DNA of 32,487 nucleotides, taken from positions 1 through 32,487 of the forward strand of contig JARFXS010000031.1 in NCBI GenBank assembly GCA_029194465.1. The letters are read 5' to 3'. The DNA comes from Candidatus Nitrosocosmicus sp. (GTDB lineage: Archaea > Thermoproteota > Nitrososphaeria > Nitrososphaerales > Nitrososphaeraceae). Position 1 is the first letter of the stretch, and each line of letters starts with the position of its first letter. The notes beneath the pieces are model-generated. The model saw nothing but the letters and a program-made list of their open reading frames with translations, made no database searches and was not told the DNA's origin. Of the stretch, positions 8,516 to 16,797 are shown one piece after another. Made by a program: the position numbers and the translations under genes.

Positions 8516-9146
8516 TCTGTACTCCTTATCCTAATCCATACTATTGTTTCGTTACAAACATTTAATCTTTCCTAATTATAGTAATATTGATGTTGATTTA
8601 TCGACCTGATTGCCGGTAGTTCCAGTTTTAAAATATTTTTTAAATACTTAGATGTGGTTATTATTCTTATCAGATTTCTTTGTTGGTTGGTTTTTTAATC
8701 TATTTTGAATTTATTACTTGGATTTTATGTTAGGTTGCAATGAATACAAACAAAAGCAGTTAAGAATTTTTAGTTCGAATTGAACGCTAGATAATACTAT
8801 TGATAAAGAGTTTGCCAAAAGCAACTCCTAGAGAGTTCAATGATTATGGATACTGGGAATTAGATTGATAATAGTAGTGAATCCCAAAAAAATGATTTGT
8901 CTGGGGCTGAGAAATAGATAATAACGTCCTTGATAAATACTGTACACCTAACTCTGGTCTGTTTAGATTCATATCGATTCAATTCTTAGAATTCATGATA
9001 TACTAATCGAATTAACTACTAGTAAATGAAATCAGGTTCTTTTTTCGGGATAGATATATTCTGATAATAGTTTAATTCATACTACCTTGTTAATTCGCAT
9101 ATCATTTTTTCTAGTATATCCATTAGAATTAAAATAACTACACTAT
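8516..9146. other. Gene-poor intergenic stretch
   Basis: About 630 nt without a supported gene, between the divergent minus-strand cluster and the secreted small protein. It is very AT-rich. The only protein-like trace is around 8795-8925 on the + strand, where a short frame (LPKATPREFNDYGYWELD) ends and a neighbouring frame continues (IDNSSESQKNDLSGAEK), as if a small gene had been frameshifted. I cannot name it and may be over-reading chance sequence. Confidence 0.4.
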
Positions 9147-9485
9147 ATGAAGAAATGCAATTATAATTTATTTAGAAATAAATTACGAGTTAAGATGATC
9201 TTATTTAGGAAAGTTACACTTTTAGTCATAAGTATATCGTCCTTACTCTTAATCTTGACCTTAAATGGCTCATTCTTGAACTTCACATACTCCGAATCTC
9301 CAGTGGCATCGGATTATTACATTAATAAGTATGACATTAATCAAACTTTTCATAATAACTGCGATTTCTTAAACCTGTGTAATGGTGATGGTGTCAAAAA
9401 GTCGAGTGAAATTTCGCCTTCCGTTAATAAAGGAATTGTAGATATTTCATACTTAAAAATAGATATAGACCTTCCATTCCCATAG
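9147..9485 (+). CDS. Putative secreted or membrane-anchored small protein
   Basis: A 112-aa protein with a basic N-terminus and one hydrophobic segment (residues about 22-46, VTLLVISISSLLLILTLNG) followed by an Asn/Ser-rich outer part holding two Cys (NNCDFLNLCNGDG). ATG at 9195 (residue 17) is an alternative start giving a more typical signal peptide; both remain possible. The outer region has no recognised domain. Thaumarchaeal genomes hold many such short lineage-specific exported proteins. It lies alone in a gene-poor region, so expression is unproven. Confidence 0.55.
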   Translation: MKKCNYNLFRNKLRVKMILFRKVTLLVISISSLLLILTLNGSFLNFTYSESPVASDYYINKYDINQTFHNNCDFLNLCNGDGVKKSSEISPSVNKGIVDISYLKIDIDLPFP

Positions 9486-9540
9486 CAAATCGCAGCACCA
9501 ATTTGTCTATAAATACACAATACCCGAATTCATTGATGAT

Positions 9541-9912
9541 GATAGGTTTAATTTTTTTTAGAACTGGTATTAGCTTCTCCAAACTATTTGTCATTTGTGG
9601 ATATAAGTGATGTTCTATCCCTTCCGCATCCAGATGAGCAACATCCTATTCTACTCCTATCATCCTTAAACATTCAACAAATAAAATGTGTTTTTCTCGT
9701 ATACTTTGTGCTATGTTGATTCCTATCCCGGTAGGGTTCAGGCCTCTGTATTTTTCGTAAATAAGATGTGATTTCCATCCAATCTCTTAATCAGGTTGGC
9801 GACCTTACATTTAGATGATTTGAAATATCTGCTGTAGTTGTATATCCTTTCTACTGGATTAATTCATGAATCACTTCCAAGTAATCTTCCCTTCTGTTCG
9901 TTCGTATTTCAT
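9541..9912 (-). pseudogene. Decayed DtxR/MntR-family metal-dependent repressor
   Basis: Joining frames on the minus strand recovers a DtxR/MntR repressor. The N-terminal helix reads RREDYLEVIHELIQ (from about 9895), then a stop TAG (9851-9853), then KGYTTTADISNHLNVRSPT, the helix-turn-helix region. A frameshift follows. From 9759 another frame reads YEKYRGLNPTGIGINIAQS (the wing and linker), then REKHILFVECLRMIGVE, a second stop TAG (9646-9648), and DVAHLDAEGIEHHLYPQM, the metal-binding dimerisation segment. The likely start ATG at 9912 is out of frame with the rest. At least two stops and at least one frameshift make it non-functional. Nitrososphaeria carry many paralogues of this family, so loss of one copy is plausible. 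Confidence 0.88.
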
Positions 9913-10205
9913 CCTCCTTCTTCTTATTATGGGCTTTCCGAATAAGGTTGGGTCTATTCTCTCTATTTTCATTTTCCTTTTTGCTAGTGCAATCTCCGAC
10001 AGACAGTGTCTTGGGTTGATATGCGTATTAAGTAATTCTTTCATAAATTCTTGAATTCAAATTGTTTGTCAATAAACTAAATTATTATGTATGTTTTATC
10101 CATATTCCTTACGCTAAATTTCTATTAGATATCAACAAAAAATTTTTATGAATCTGGATCTAAAATTCAAATATTAAGAAAAAAAAAGTCAACAAGAAAA
10201 GAAGA

Positions 10206-10496
10206 TTGGATGCCCTAAATGTGTATACTGATGCTGAAGTAGATTATTTTATCGATACTATAAAGAATGTAAAGCCTTTTCCCAAGCTTAGAGATTTGAG
10301 GAAGCTGCTGTCCCCTACTCTATCATTGGACAAAATTAATGCCATTTTAAGATATCTCGAACGATCTAAGCAGATCTTAGTAGATTTGGATGGAAATATA
10401 GTTTGGATAAAAAATGCTAATATGAAAGAAGATTCAAATTTGTCAGAGACTGCTAACTTTTCCAAAGAATTCCTCGAACACTTTGGTAAACTATAG
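10206..10496 (+). CDS. Small helical protein, winged-helix-like, 96 aa
   Basis: A 96-aa soluble protein starting at TTG. The middle (LRKLLSPTLSLDKINAILRY, then LERSKQILVDLDGNIVWI) has the shape of a winged helix: helix, Pro turn, recognition helix and a two-strand wing. The acidic tail (ETANFSKEFLEHFGKL) may form another helix. It has no named family I can recall with certainty. It ends 59 nt before the SPFH gene, which has its own TATA box, so the two are probably separate transcripts. A transcription-factor-like role is inference. Confidence 0.7.
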   Translation: MDALNVYTDAEVDYFIDTIKNVKPFPKLRDLRKLLSPTLSLDKINAILRYLERSKQILVDLDGNIVWIKNANMKEDSNLSETANFSKEFLEHFGKL

Positions 10497-10511
10497 TTAG
10501 TAGAATTAATA

Positions 10512-10519
10512 TTTATAAA
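10512..10519 (+). promoter_or_regulatory. TATA box for the SPFH gene
   Basis: TTTATAAA is centred about 40 nt before the ATG at 10556, predicting a transcription start near 10542 and a leader of about 14 nt. It lies after the stop of the upstream small gene. Confidence 0.55.
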
Positions 10520-10555
10520 TATTTAAATCACGTATATTCGTAAATTAATACAAAC

Positions 10556-11587
10556 ATGGTAGATTTTTTTAAATCTAAGCGAAATAGGCGAATTACACCA
10601 GATGGGGAACCACTGGAAGATGTTGGCGGTGGAGGTGGATTTGGTTTTTCTAGTCCATTAAAAATAGCTATACCTGCAATAATTGCTATTATTATTATTT
10701 TTGTTGTACTGACCTCTAGTTTGAAGATTGTTGAGGCTGGTAACCGTGGTGTATTACTAAAATTTGGTGCAGTTGATACCTCGGTATCTTTGAGCGAAGG
10801 ATTGCATTTTGTATTACCGTTCAGGGATTCAATAGTGCCAATGGAAGTTCGAACCCAAAAAATTGTTGAGAGTACCACATCAGCTTCAAAAGACCTTCAA
10901 AATGTGGCGACAGAAGTCGCGTTGAACTATCGAATCAACCCAGACACTGTTCCAATTTTGTATAAGGAGATAGGTCTTGATTATTCTAACAGGGTTATAG
11001 TTCCAACAATTCAGGAGTCTGTTAAGCAAGTAACTGCTAGATATAATGCAGAAGAATTGATTACTAAAAGAGATCAAGTTAAATCTGAAATAGAGGAACA
11101 AATAGAGGCTAGGTTAACTCCTTACAATATCATTATGGACACGATATCTATCACTGACTTCCAATTTTCAGATCAATTCGTTCAAGCAGTGGAAGCTAAG
11201 GTCCAGGCCGAACAGCGTGCGCTCCAAGCTCAAAATGAACTTCGAAGAATACAAATCGAAGCCCAACAAACAGAAGCTAGGGCATTAGGTGAACAGAAGG
11301 CAAATATAGCGAATGCAGAAGGTCTCCGACAAGCAAATATATTAAAAGCACAAGGTGAATCCGAAGCCATAAAGATTATTGATGTTCAGCTTCAAAATAG
11401 CAGTACATACTTAGATTGGTTAAAGACTCAAAGATGGGATGGAAAACTGCCATTGGTAACTGGAAGTAGCGGCGGTGCAGGTGGCGGGAGTGACGTTGGC
11501 GCTATTCCGTTCATAGAAATCCCGTTGGGTTCAACAGCTGAATCAGCGCAATTAACACATAACTCTACTTTGAATTCGACACAATAA
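10556..11587 (+). CDS. SPFH/band 7 (prohibitin-like) membrane protein
   Basis: A 343-aa membrane scaffold of the SPFH/prohibitin family. Order: a basic and Gly-rich cytoplasmic start, one membrane helix (residues about 38-58, IAIPAIIAIIIIFVVLTSSL), the band 7 domain from EAGNRGVLLKFGAVD through EGLHFVLPFRDSIV and QNVATEVALNYRIN to ITDFQFSDQFVQAVEAK, a long Ala/Glu/Gln-rich coiled coil (about 220-285), then the prohibitin-type ending TQRWDGKLPLVTG and a Gly/Ser-rich tail. The family forms ring-shaped membrane assemblies that modulate proteases or organise membrane domains. Neither an NfeD partner nor a protease gene lies next to it here. The Asn/Thr/Ser tail is unusual but without known meaning. 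Confidence 0.93.
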   Translation: MVDFFKSKRNRRITPDGEPLEDVGGGGGFGFSSPLKIAIPAIIAIIIIFVVLTSSLKIVEAGNRGVLLKFGAVDTSVSLSEGLHFVLPFRDSIVPMEVRTQKIVESTTSASKDLQNVATEVALNYRINPDTVPILYKEIGLDYSNRVIVPTIQESVKQVTARYNAEELITKRDQVKSEIEEQIEARLTPYNIIMDTISITDFQFSDQFVQAVEAKVQAEQRALQAQNELRRIQIEAQQTEARALGEQKANIANAEGLRQANILKAQGESEAIKIIDVQLQNSSTYLDWLKTQRWDGKLPLVTGSSGGAGGGSDVGAIPFIEIPLGSTAESAQLTHNSTLNSTQ

Positions 11588-11724
11588 TTTTTACATTATA
11601 GGTACCTTAGTACCTACTTACAGTTTTATGTTCTATCTAAAATAAAAACAAAGTTACATACTTCATAGACACAATTTATTCAAATAAGCTATCACTTTAC
11701 CCATTTCAAACAAAAAAGAAAACG

Positions 11725-11732
11725 CTTATAAT
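11725..11732 (+). promoter_or_regulatory. BRE/TATA promoter of guaB
   Basis: A purine-rich run (AAAAAAGAAAA) followed by CTTATAAT forms a good archaeal BRE/TATA element. The predicted transcription start, about 26 nt downstream near 11754-11758, lies after the upstream ATG at 11741 and just before the TTG at 11762. This favours the TTG as the real guaB start. Confidence 0.55.
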
Positions 11733-11761
11733 CCTAGGACATGATATGGATTAAGGTAATA

Positions 11762-13198
11762 TTGTACTTCAAAGAAGGCCTCACCTTTGATGACGTTCTC
11801 TTGGTGCCTAAGAAATCACCTATCGTGTCTCGATCACAAACCAGTCTAAAAACAAGACTTTCTTCAAATGTTAGTCTTAATGTCCCGATTATAAGTGCCA
11901 ACATGGATTCGGTGACCGAATCAAGAATGGCAATTGCATTAGCAAGAGAAGGGGGAATTGGAATAATACATAGATTCATGACTATCCAAGATCAAGTCGA
12001 ACAAGTTTTAAAGGTAAAGCGGAGCGAATCTGTTGTCATTGAGCAACCTTATACTATTGATCCTAGTAGTACTATAAAGGAAGCTAACTCTTTAATGTCA
12101 GAAAATGGGATTTCCGGATTGTTAGTAAAAGATTCCAATAATAAACTCTGTGGAATACTGACACGCAGAGATACTGTTTTTGAAAGAAACTTAAATGTAC
12201 TTGTCTCCGATCTGATGACTAAAGATGTAGTTTCTGCTAAAGTTGGTACTACTATAGATCAAGCAAAAGAAATTCTTCATAGGAATAAAATTGAGAAATT
12301 GCCCGTTATTAATGAAAACGGCGAGATTAGCGGACTAATTACTGGTAAAGATATATTGAAAATGGAAGAATATCCAAATGCTTCGAAAGATAAGAAAGGA
12401 AGGCTGCTTGTTGGCGCCGCGGTAGGAGTAAAGGGTGATTACCTCGAAAGAGCTGAATCGTTATTAAACAATGGAGCAGACGTAATTGTTGTAGATATAG
12501 CACATGGGCACAGTGACAACGCTATAAATACTGTAAAAATGATCAAGAAAGCGTTTCCTTCTTGTGAGCTTATAGCTGGAAATATTGCAACTGGAAGGGG
12601 AACCGAAGATCTAATAAAAGCAGGAGTTGATGCAGTTAAGGTAGGTGTTGGGTCAGGTTCAATTTGTATCACCAGGATTGTTACTGGTTCCGGGGTTCCC
12701 CAATTAACAGCCATTATTGATAGTGTTAAGATGGGAAAGAAATATGATATCCCAATTATTTCGGATGGTGGAACTAGAACTTCAGGCGATATGACCAAGG
12801 CCTTAGCTGCTGGTTCGTCATCAGTCATGATAGGTAGTATGTTTGGAGGAACTGATGAAAGCCCTGGCAAGACCTTAGTGAAAAATGGTAAAAAATATAA
12901 AATGTATCGCGGCATGGCATCTTTTTATGCTGCTTTGGGTCGAAGATATAGGGAAAACCCTGACTCCAGTTCTGATAATGAGGATTTAAACGACTATGTC
13001 CCAGAAGGAGTAGAAGCTATGGTGCCGTATAAAGGCAGCGTAATTGAAATTATAAGACAACTTGTGGGTGGGGTTAGATCCGGGCTAAGTTATTGTGGTG
13101 CCAATACAATCGGCGAAATGCAGGAAAACGCAGAATTCATAAAGATTACTCTAGCAGGTTATAAAGAGAGCCATCCACACGATGTAGACGTAATTTAA
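11762..13198 (+). CDS. guaB: IMP dehydrogenase
   Basis: Oxidises IMP to XMP with NAD+, the committed step to GMP. Length is about 478 aa from the TTG at 11762, which gives the usual family N-terminus (YFKEGLTFDDVLLVPKKS); an ATG at 11741 would add 7 residues but lies upstream of the predicted transcription start. The TIM barrel is interrupted by two CBS domains (about residues 88-200). The catalytic Cys is in GSGSICITR, with VDIAHGHS and ISDGGTRTSGD shaping the IMP site. The flap and active-site end carry RRYRENPDSS and PEGVEAMVPYKG. GuaA, which uses XMP, lies at 23333-24868, but not in the same transcript. Confidence 0.96.
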   Translation: MYFKEGLTFDDVLLVPKKSPIVSRSQTSLKTRLSSNVSLNVPIISANMDSVTESRMAIALAREGGIGIIHRFMTIQDQVEQVLKVKRSESVVIEQPYTIDPSSTIKEANSLMSENGISGLLVKDSNNKLCGILTRRDTVFERNLNVLVSDLMTKDVVSAKVGTTIDQAKEILHRNKIEKLPVINENGEISGLITGKDILKMEEYPNASKDKKGRLLVGAAVGVKGDYLERAESLLNNGADVIVVDIAHGHSDNAINTVKMIKKAFPSCELIAGNIATGRGTEDLIKAGVDAVKVGVGSGSICITRIVTGSGVPQLTAIIDSVKMGKKYDIPIISDGGTRTSGDMTKALAAGSSSVMIGSMFGGTDESPGKTLVKNGKKYKMYRGMASFYAALGRRYRENPDSSSDNEDLNDYVPEGVEAMVPYKGSVIEIIRQLVGGVRSGLSYCGANTIGEMQENAEFIKITLAGYKESHPHDVDVI

Positions 13199-13789
13199 GA
13201 TTTTTCAAACTCTTTTTATTTATGATTCTTCTGATAAGCGTATTTCATATTTTGCATAAACTAGTGCTAAATTGATTAGTGATCAAGAGTCTTCAGTGCA
13301 TCTCTTTTGTTACGTAGAATCTTAATATATTTACCACTAATCTTTTAGGTATTTGCCCGATTTCACGGTTAGAGCAACACCGGGGCATTTGTAAACTATA
13401 GTACGTTCCGCGGAGTTTCTATACTGAAAGCAATAAAGAACTGGTTTAGATATTTGCACTGACCGTGGTGCAGCCATGTGCATTACTGGTCTATTATTTA
13501 ACTAAAAGCTAACCATCCAAAAGGGGTTTTAACGTATTTAAACCTAAACCCGACCTCTTAATTTTTACTATAGAATTTCACTCGTATTCGTATAATCAAA
13601 GTCGTCTCTATCAAAAGGATGGTTCTTAAAACGGGATCTTTTTAACAAGACTACATAATATGGTTTCTTTCCATATCTACTTGAGTATGAGCTTCACAAA
13701 ACTGTGGATGGGCCAAAACTAAGAGTGTTTTATTTTTCTTGCCATCTGAAGATTATGACAACAAAATTGATAGCTTGGGTCCTAGAGGA
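13199..13789. other. Intergenic region between convergent guaB and purA, with hairpins
   Basis: About 590 nt with no supported protein gene. T-runs at 13199-13222 probably end guaB. The segment 13350-13500 is less AT-rich than its surroundings and holds a TGCCC...GGGCA inverted pair (around 13355-13388) and a TGCAC/GTGCA stem with an 8-nt loop (13455-13472). A further near-palindrome, GGTTTTAA/TTTAAACC, lies at 13525-13544. A small non-coding RNA is possible but I see no match to a known RNA family. The frame read across the end at 13704 is antisense to purA. Confidence 0.35.
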
Positions 13790-14800
13790 TTATTTGTTAT
13801 TTCTTCTATCTATTGTATCCGTTATCTCTGCTCCCGTCCCAATAATGGTTACTGGTAATCCTGTCTCTGATTCAATATTACTCACAAATTCTTTTGCTTT
13901 GGAAGATAATTTAGAAAAATCTGTAATACCTTTAGATTCTGGGAAAACAATGTCTAATTTTGTCAATGCCACTTGTGTTGCACTATTAATTCGAATTGCT
14001 TTTTTTGCTAGGTCGAAATCAAATGGAGCGGACCTTCTTTGTCTTCCAGTTACGCTTCCGAATTCTAACCAATTTCTCTCCTTTGCTTGCTCACTACTTA
14101 TTTCTGATTCTAATGGTCCTTCTCCAACTCTGGTAACATATGACTTAAAAACAATTAAAACTTCATCTATTTTTTTTGGGCCCACACCTACATCAGAGCA
14201 AATGGCCGAAGCTGAAACATCTTTTGACGTTACAAAAGGGTACGTCCCATGAAATAGTGACAAAAAAGTACCCTGAGTCCCCTCAATTAACACCTTTTCC
14301 TTGTTGTCTATTGAATGGTTAATGGAATTACTAACATCTTCCAAAAATAAGGCAATTTCTGGAAAATCCTTTGCAAGTTTTAGACTTCTCAATGCCCGGT
14401 CTGCATTCGCGGGGCCAGTCCCAGTCCCAGTAGTACCGATCAATTTCTTAAGATGATCACTATTTTTATCCTTATCCTGATGAATTTTTTCTATAATACC
14501 ACATTGAAAATCCACAAAAGTCCTATCGGTAGTCCCGAATGTCTCTATTTCTTTCAATAATATGTTTGGTTCTATGAGGACACCTGCACCAATTAATAAC
14601 CTGGTATCCTTGTTTAATACCGCACTAGGTAACATTCTAACTTTGAACTCTTTATTGTTTTGAACAAAAGTATGACCTGCATTAGGGCCCGCACCCCCTC
14701 TGGCTGCTATGTCAAAATTATCCTTAATAGAAAGATATGCAACAATCTTCCCCTTCCCTTCATCTCCATAAAATCCACCTACAGTGACAATACAAGGCAT
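13790..14800 (-). CDS. purA: Adenylosuccinate synthetase
   Basis: Joins IMP and aspartate with GTP to give adenylosuccinate, the first step from IMP to AMP. The 336-aa length is the short archaeal form (bacterial enzymes are about 430). Motifs: GGFYGDEGKGK with catalytic Asp13, the NAGHT motif with His43, GTTGTGTGPANADR in the IMP loop, IEGTQGTFLSLFHGTYPFVTSKD, the aspartate-loop region GPLESE, and the guanine-binding LTKLDI near the C-terminus. ATG start with a TATA box 26 nt upstream. It is transcribed towards guaB, so the two IMP-consuming branches are convergent neighbours. Confidence 0.96.
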   Translation of the reverse strand: MPCIVTVGGFYGDEGKGKIVAYLSIKDNFDIAARGGAGPNAGHTFVQNNKEFKVRMLPSAVLNKDTRLLIGAGVLIEPNILLKEIETFGTTDRTFVDFQCGIIEKIHQDKDKNSDHLKKLIGTTGTGTGPANADRALRSLKLAKDFPEIALFLEDVSNSINHSIDNKEKVLIEGTQGTFLSLFHGTYPFVTSKDVSASAICSDVGVGPKKIDEVLIVFKSYVTRVGEGPLESEISSEQAKERNWLEFGSVTGRQRRSAPFDFDLAKKAIRINSATQVALTKLDIVFPESKGITDFSKLSSKAKEFVSNIESETGLPVTIIGTGAEITDTIDRRNNK

Positions 14801-14824
14801 ACGGTATATTATTAAAAAACATAG

Positions 14825-14834
14825 AATATTTAAT
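14825..14834 (-). promoter_or_regulatory. TATA box for purA
   Basis: On the minus strand ATTAAATATT is centred about 30 nt before the purA ATG (14800), predicting a leader of only a few nucleotides. Confidence 0.5.
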
Positions 14835-15003
14835 CCTAGTAGTTCTAGTGTTCACTCTAAGTGTGATGGATTACAAAGATCTACCTAAATGTGAGCGAAA
14901 ATTGCTGATCCACAATGCTTGTTAATGTGATTTTTTTTGTACTGTTGAACTCAAGGTATGCGAATTGGAAAGAAAAAAATATTGTTGATTTTTTCAGACT
15001 CAT

Positions 15004-15481
15004 GTGGACAATGAGAATCCTGCATCATCATTTGTAGAAAACATTCTAATAATTTTGTCAAATTTGCCTACTGGTCTAAGATCTCCTATAATTAAAAAGT
15101 CGACTGAACGAATTCTTATCTTTCGATAAAGCAGAAAAAAGAGAAATTATTCAAAATGTTTTTGCTAATTATGGGAAAATTGAAAACCAGGCTTTATTGA
15201 ATATATTCGATTCTTGGTTGAATTCTTTGACAGAAATGAAAAGTGATGAAATTAGTGCCATATTCTATTCTTACTTGATTGAAATTTCTTTAAATCCATC
15301 TCTAATCAAAACTTTTAGCCACGATCTTGTGATATCTATGACAGATAGATTGACTAGTTTTCCAACCTACAAGAAAACAAAACTACTTGACTGTTTTTTT
15401 GAATCGATCATTAATACCCCCAATCCTAAATTGATTCTAAATGTAATCCCACATACACTGCTGGAGACGATGTATGAATAA
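15004..15481 (+). pseudogene. Frameshifted uncharacterised helical protein
   Basis: A GTG at 15004 opens a frame (VDNENPASSFVENILIILSN, then LPTGLRSPIIKKSTERIL). Near 15111-15121 one extra base is needed to continue in the next frame (SFDKAEKREIIQNVFANYGK and onward), which is open to 15481 and ends PHTLLETMYE. Total length is 159 codons plus one base. The downstream frame has no ATG/GTG/TTG start before 15197, and both halves look like one all-helical protein, so I read it as a single gene with a 1-nt indel. This may be a true mutation or a sequence error. The product is soluble and unrecognised. Confidence 0.55.
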
Positions 15482-15498
15482 TTACGCCTTTGGTATGA

Positions 15499-15744
15499 TT
15501 ATTTATTCTCCGGTTTTTTTTCTATTTCCCCTATTGTTTTATCAAAAAATCCTTTCTCATATTTTCTTAAGGCTTTTCTATGTTCGGGCAAGGACATATC
15601 TAATCTCATCTCATTCATGACCATGACTGCATAAGTTGTCCATTCTTTCCAACATTCAGGACAAGATGGGTATTTCTGTGAAATTTCATCTTCAACATCA
15701 CTTTCATTAAATGATTTATTACATCTTAGACATGTTTTTGACAT
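15499..15744 (-). CDS. YggX-like Fe(2+)-trafficking protein with two CxxC motifs
   Basis: An 81-aa protein. The N-terminal part has CLRC (Cys5, Cys8) and CPEC (Cys28, Cys31), a likely zinc-ribbon or other metal site. The C-terminal part (CWKEWTTYAVMVMNEMRLDM, then SLPEHRKALRKYEKGFF) matches the YggX/Fe(2+)-trafficking pattern, in which a Trp-x-x-Trp helix leads to I/M-N-E-x-x-L and a C-terminal helix with an Arg and a Phe-Phe. Bacterial YggX has a single N-terminal Cys and supports Fe-S cluster repair under oxidative stress; CxxC-bearing versions occur in other lineages. Its role here as an iron or Fe-S protection factor is inferred. It stands alone on the minus strand. Confidence 0.7.
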   Translation of the reverse strand: MSKTCLRCNKSFNESDVEDEISQKYPSCPECWKEWTTYAVMVMNEMRLDMSLPEHRKALRKYEKGFFDKTIGEIEKKPENK

Positions 15745-15866
15745 TACGATAGTAAATTGACGTATAGGATACTTATTATTTTTTGTTTTTGAAATTACAT
15801 CCTCATTGCATGATTTTTAATCCTTCTCGTGGATGTAATGCATAGAATAAATAAAAAATATTACTC

Positions 15867-16673
15867 TTACCTGTGTTTATTATCTTTACGCGAGAAACCA
15901 ATTATATCATCATAACCAGAAGTGAATTCGTTCGAGACGGCTGACAATAAAATTAGAAATTTTGAATCCTTGGATAAATTCTTTTTCATAAGGGTTTCTA
16001 CCTCGTGAATGGCAAAAATTACCTTATCACTATTTGTTTCAAGATTTGATGATATGATATTATTTTCATTAAATAGAATAATTATCTTAAAGCCTAAAAT
16101 CAAAGAAAAGATCTTTATTTTGTGCTCAATTTCGTTTTTTGTTTCTTCACTCAAGGGTTTGTCAATCTCGAGTGACAAGTTTATTAAATAGTTAGATGTT
16201 GTTGTCAAATAATCTGTAATTATGTTAAAAAATTTGGCTGTAGCAGCCTTAATTGTACTACTGTGAAAGAGGTTGAATAATACTTCTTGCAAAAAAATGT
16301 CATTGTGATATTTGAGTAGAAAGTCAGGCGAATAAGTATATCTATCGTTAAAGATGTGAATGAGGCCAATACTGGTTAATCTGTATTCCTCATTAGTCTG
16401 CTTTTGGCTAATGTTAACCACCGGGTTCGAATTTATGGTCTTATTAATAGAATGGATTATGCCTTTTTCAAGCAAACTGTTTGTTTCGATAGACACTGTT
16501 GAAAAATTATCATCCTTTCTTTTACTGATAAAACCCATCAATTTTTTTAACATCTTTATTTTATTTCTCGAATCCCTTTGTGTATTGTTAATTATATTAT
16601 ATAAGACTCTTTTTTCGGACTCTGAAATTGGAAAACGTTTAACACTCTGCAATATGGCTATGAATTCATTCAC
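15867..16673 (-). CDS. Uncharacterised protein, possible winged-helix N-terminus
   Basis: A 268-aa protein, ATG start. Residues about 1-110 run as helices and end in EEYRLTSIGLIHIFND, the shape of a winged-helix wing as seen in archaeal transcription regulators. The rest is helical, Ile/Lys/Asn-rich, without membrane segments despite a hydrophobic stretch (KIFSLILGFKIIILFNE, about residues 187-203). I do not recognise a family. It is divergent from the copper-protein gene, with about 120 nt between starts, so a regulatory link to that gene is conceivable but not shown. Confidence 0.7.
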   Translation of the reverse strand: MNEFIAILQSVKRFPISESEKRVLYNIINNTQRDSRNKIKMLKKLMGFISKRKDDNFSTVSIETNSLLEKGIIHSINKTINSNPVVNISQKQTNEEYRLTSIGLIHIFNDRYTYSPDFLLKYHNDIFLQEVLFNLFHSSTIKAATAKFFNIITDYLTTTSNYLINLSLEIDKPLSEETKNEIEHKIKIFSLILGFKIIILFNENNIISSNLETNSDKVIFAIHEVETLMKKNLSKDSKFLILLSAVSNEFTSGYDDIIGFSRKDNKHR

Positions 16674-16752
16674 TTTGCATCTTTAGATTTATTATGTCCG
16701 TTTTGTATAAAATATTTATCGACTATTTTATGCTTATTTTGATAATCTTTAC

Positions 16753-16760
16753 CTTATAAT
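16753..16760 (+). promoter_or_regulatory. TATA box for the copper protein
   Basis: CTTATAAT lies about 41 nt before the ATG at 16798, predicting a start near 16783 and a leader of about 15 nt. The position excludes little but fits the ATG better than the TTG at 16789. Confidence 0.55.
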
Positions 16761-16797
16761 ATTTATTACCGTAAATTTTACTTTAAGATTGATAAAA

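Noticed and set aside
8795-8925. Small gene with products LPKATPREFNDYGYWELD and IDNSSESQKNDLSGAEK
   Set aside because: Needs a frameshift and a TTG start, with no recognised homologue; kept only as a note in the intergenic entry.
9866-10054. Hydrophobic 62-codon + strand frame
   Set aside because: It is antisense to the start of the DtxR remnant and has no homology signal or promoter.
12439-12915. 158-codon minus-strand frame inside guaB
   Set aside because: Shadow of guaB; the IMPDH catalytic motifs lie on the other strand over the same bases.
13704-14252. 182-codon + strand frame
   Set aside because: It runs antisense through purA, whose motifs are complete; its hydrophobic product is the usual artefact of the opposite strand.
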